A stretch of 35,881 bases of DNA from Chroococcus sp. CMT-3BRIN-NPC107. Lineage in GTDB: Bacteria; Cyanobacteriota; Cyanobacteriia; Cyanobacteriales; Chroococcidiopsidaceae. A program made the translations under genes and the position numbers. This document shows, in pieces, positions 35,293 to 35,881 of the stretch (the first letter of the stretch is position 1; each line of letters opens with the position of its first letter). The notes beneath the pieces are model-generated. The model was not told the DNA's origin and searched no databases. It saw only the letters and a list, made by a program, of their open reading frames with translations. The DNA lies in contig JAHHGY010000036.1 of assembly GCA_019359635.1 (NCBI GenBank), positions 1 to 35,881 on the forward strand. Direction: 5' to 3'.

Positions 35293-35760
35293 ATGAAATC
35301 TCTAAGTCCCCCTCTAATTTCTGTAGTTATCCCAACTTTTAATAGTGAAAAAACGATTCGAGAAACAATTGACTCAGTTTTAAATCAAACTTGGAAAAAT
35401 CTAGAATTAATCGTAGTTAACGATGGCTCTCAAGACTCAACTTTGGATGTCATCAATAGCATAAAAGATCCGCGCTTAAAAGTTTTTACTTATCCTAATG
35501 GTGGCGTAGCTGCCAGTCGCAATCGTGGATTTGCTCAAGCCCAAGGTGAATTTGTTAGCTTTTTGGATGCAGACGATCTGTGGACAAAAGACAAACTAGA
35601 AGCTCAATTAAAAGCCCTACAAAACAATCCCCAAGCAGGAGTGGCTTATAGTTGGACTAACTATATTGATAAAAATAGTAAATTTTTAAGAGCAGGCAAT
35701 CATCGCAATCTCAGTGGGAATGTGTACGCAGAACTTTTAAAGAGTAATTTTTTAGGGTAG
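35293..35760 (+). pseudogene. Glycosyltransferase family 2, truncated
   Basis: The ATG at 35293 gives a normal GT2 N-terminus: ISVVIPTFNSEKTIRETIDS, VVNDGSQDSTLDVI, GGVAASRNRGF and the DxD-type FLDADDLWTKDKLEAQ. At LKSNFLG it stops with TAG at 35758-35760 after 155 residues, about half a usual GT2. In homologs the NFLG is normally followed by SGSNP-like sequence and the rest of the enzyme. What follows here does not continue the protein in any frame. The break is abrupt, so an insertion or rearrangement at the stop is likely. A complete short enzyme is unlikely. Confidence 0.7.
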
Positions 35761-35881
35761 TGTGCTAGATAAGTGTTTTAGAAATCAAATCTTTAGACCA
35801 AACTCAAGCGCGATTAATGAACAAACCGATTACTAAATCGTGCATCTCCTCCGCCAAAGGAAAAGCAAATAGTCTTACGAG
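35761..35881 (-). mobile_element. Possible insertion-sequence end at the window edge
   Basis: Directly after the GT2 break, a minus-strand frame is open from the window edge to TGA at 35806-35804. It reads LVRLFAFPLAEEMHDLVIGLF to INRA and could be the C-terminus of a transposase. The 43 bases between the two stops would then be the element's end. No known inverted repeat could be confirmed. This is inference from position. Confidence 0.3.

Noticed and set aside
625..35881. Many GCGATCGC repeats as a possible CRISPR or mobile repeat
   Set aside because: They are HIP1 sites, spaced irregularly and mostly inside genes, with no CRISPR-like array.
1..35881. tRNA, rRNA, tmRNA or riboswitch (for example before thiL)
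   Set aside because: No cloverleaf, rRNA segment, tmRNA feature or TPP riboswitch was recognised by eye.

Overview
The window is chromosomal DNA of a cyanobacterium. It opens inside the 3' end of psbA (photosystem II D1), is full of the cyanobacterial palindrome GCGATCGC (HIP1), and carries cyanobacterial markers: a Tab2/Atab2-type protein, gap2-type GAPDH, DUF3598, WGxxGxxG and NarL-type Rre1/Ycf29-like genes. The genus cannot be fixed by eye; a filamentous or Chroococcidiopsis-like lineage is a guess. No tRNA, rRNA, CRISPR array or complete insertion sequence was found.

Layout. 1-3.5 kb: psbA end and terminator; a broken AdoMet-decarboxylase-like gene; recR; then, on the minus strand, def, a small membrane protein and an FHA-PrsW fusion. 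3.9-8.6 kb: a GAF-GAF histidine kinase coupled to a DUF3598 gene, signal peptidase I, a Tab2-like gene and an acidic protein. 8.8-11 kb: MTA phosphorylase, a WGxxGxxG protein, smpB. 11.3-15.3 kb: a NarL response regulator facing a minus-strand row murC-murB-ybaB-low-molecular-weight phosphatase. 15.7-18.5 kb: gap2 with a terminator, a frameshifted small gene, thiL and a second small acidic protein. 18.7-23.5 kb: gyrA overlapping lnt, then a Uma2 nuclease. 23.5-29 kb: a redox/detoxification stretch with an alpha/beta hydrolase, two Nu-like glutathione transferases flanking a frameshifted SDR, an intact SDR divergent from an ArsR regulator, a DCC thiol oxidoreductase and a DUF938 methyltransferase. 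29-33.2 kb: a 990-residue membrane-anchored coiled-coil/TPR protein with exact 55-residue repeats, a third glutathione transferase and small membrane proteins. 33.7-35.9 kb: two divergent glycosyltransferases, the second cut short at the window edge, perhaps by an insertion sequence.

Most genes are housekeeping: translation and protein export (def, smpB, lepB, lnt), cell wall (murB/murC), DNA topology and repair (gyrA, recR), carbon metabolism (gap2) and cofactors (thiL, mtnP). The less ordinary material is the 55-residue-repeat coiled-coil/TPR protein, the FHA-PrsW fusion, a GST/SDR/ArsR redox region in which one GST has a cysteine where its neighbour has the Nu-class asparagine, several perfect palindromes in intergenic DNA, and a notable load of broken genes: one nonsense, two clear frameshifts and one truncation. 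Frameshifts could also be sequencing errors and need checking against reads.
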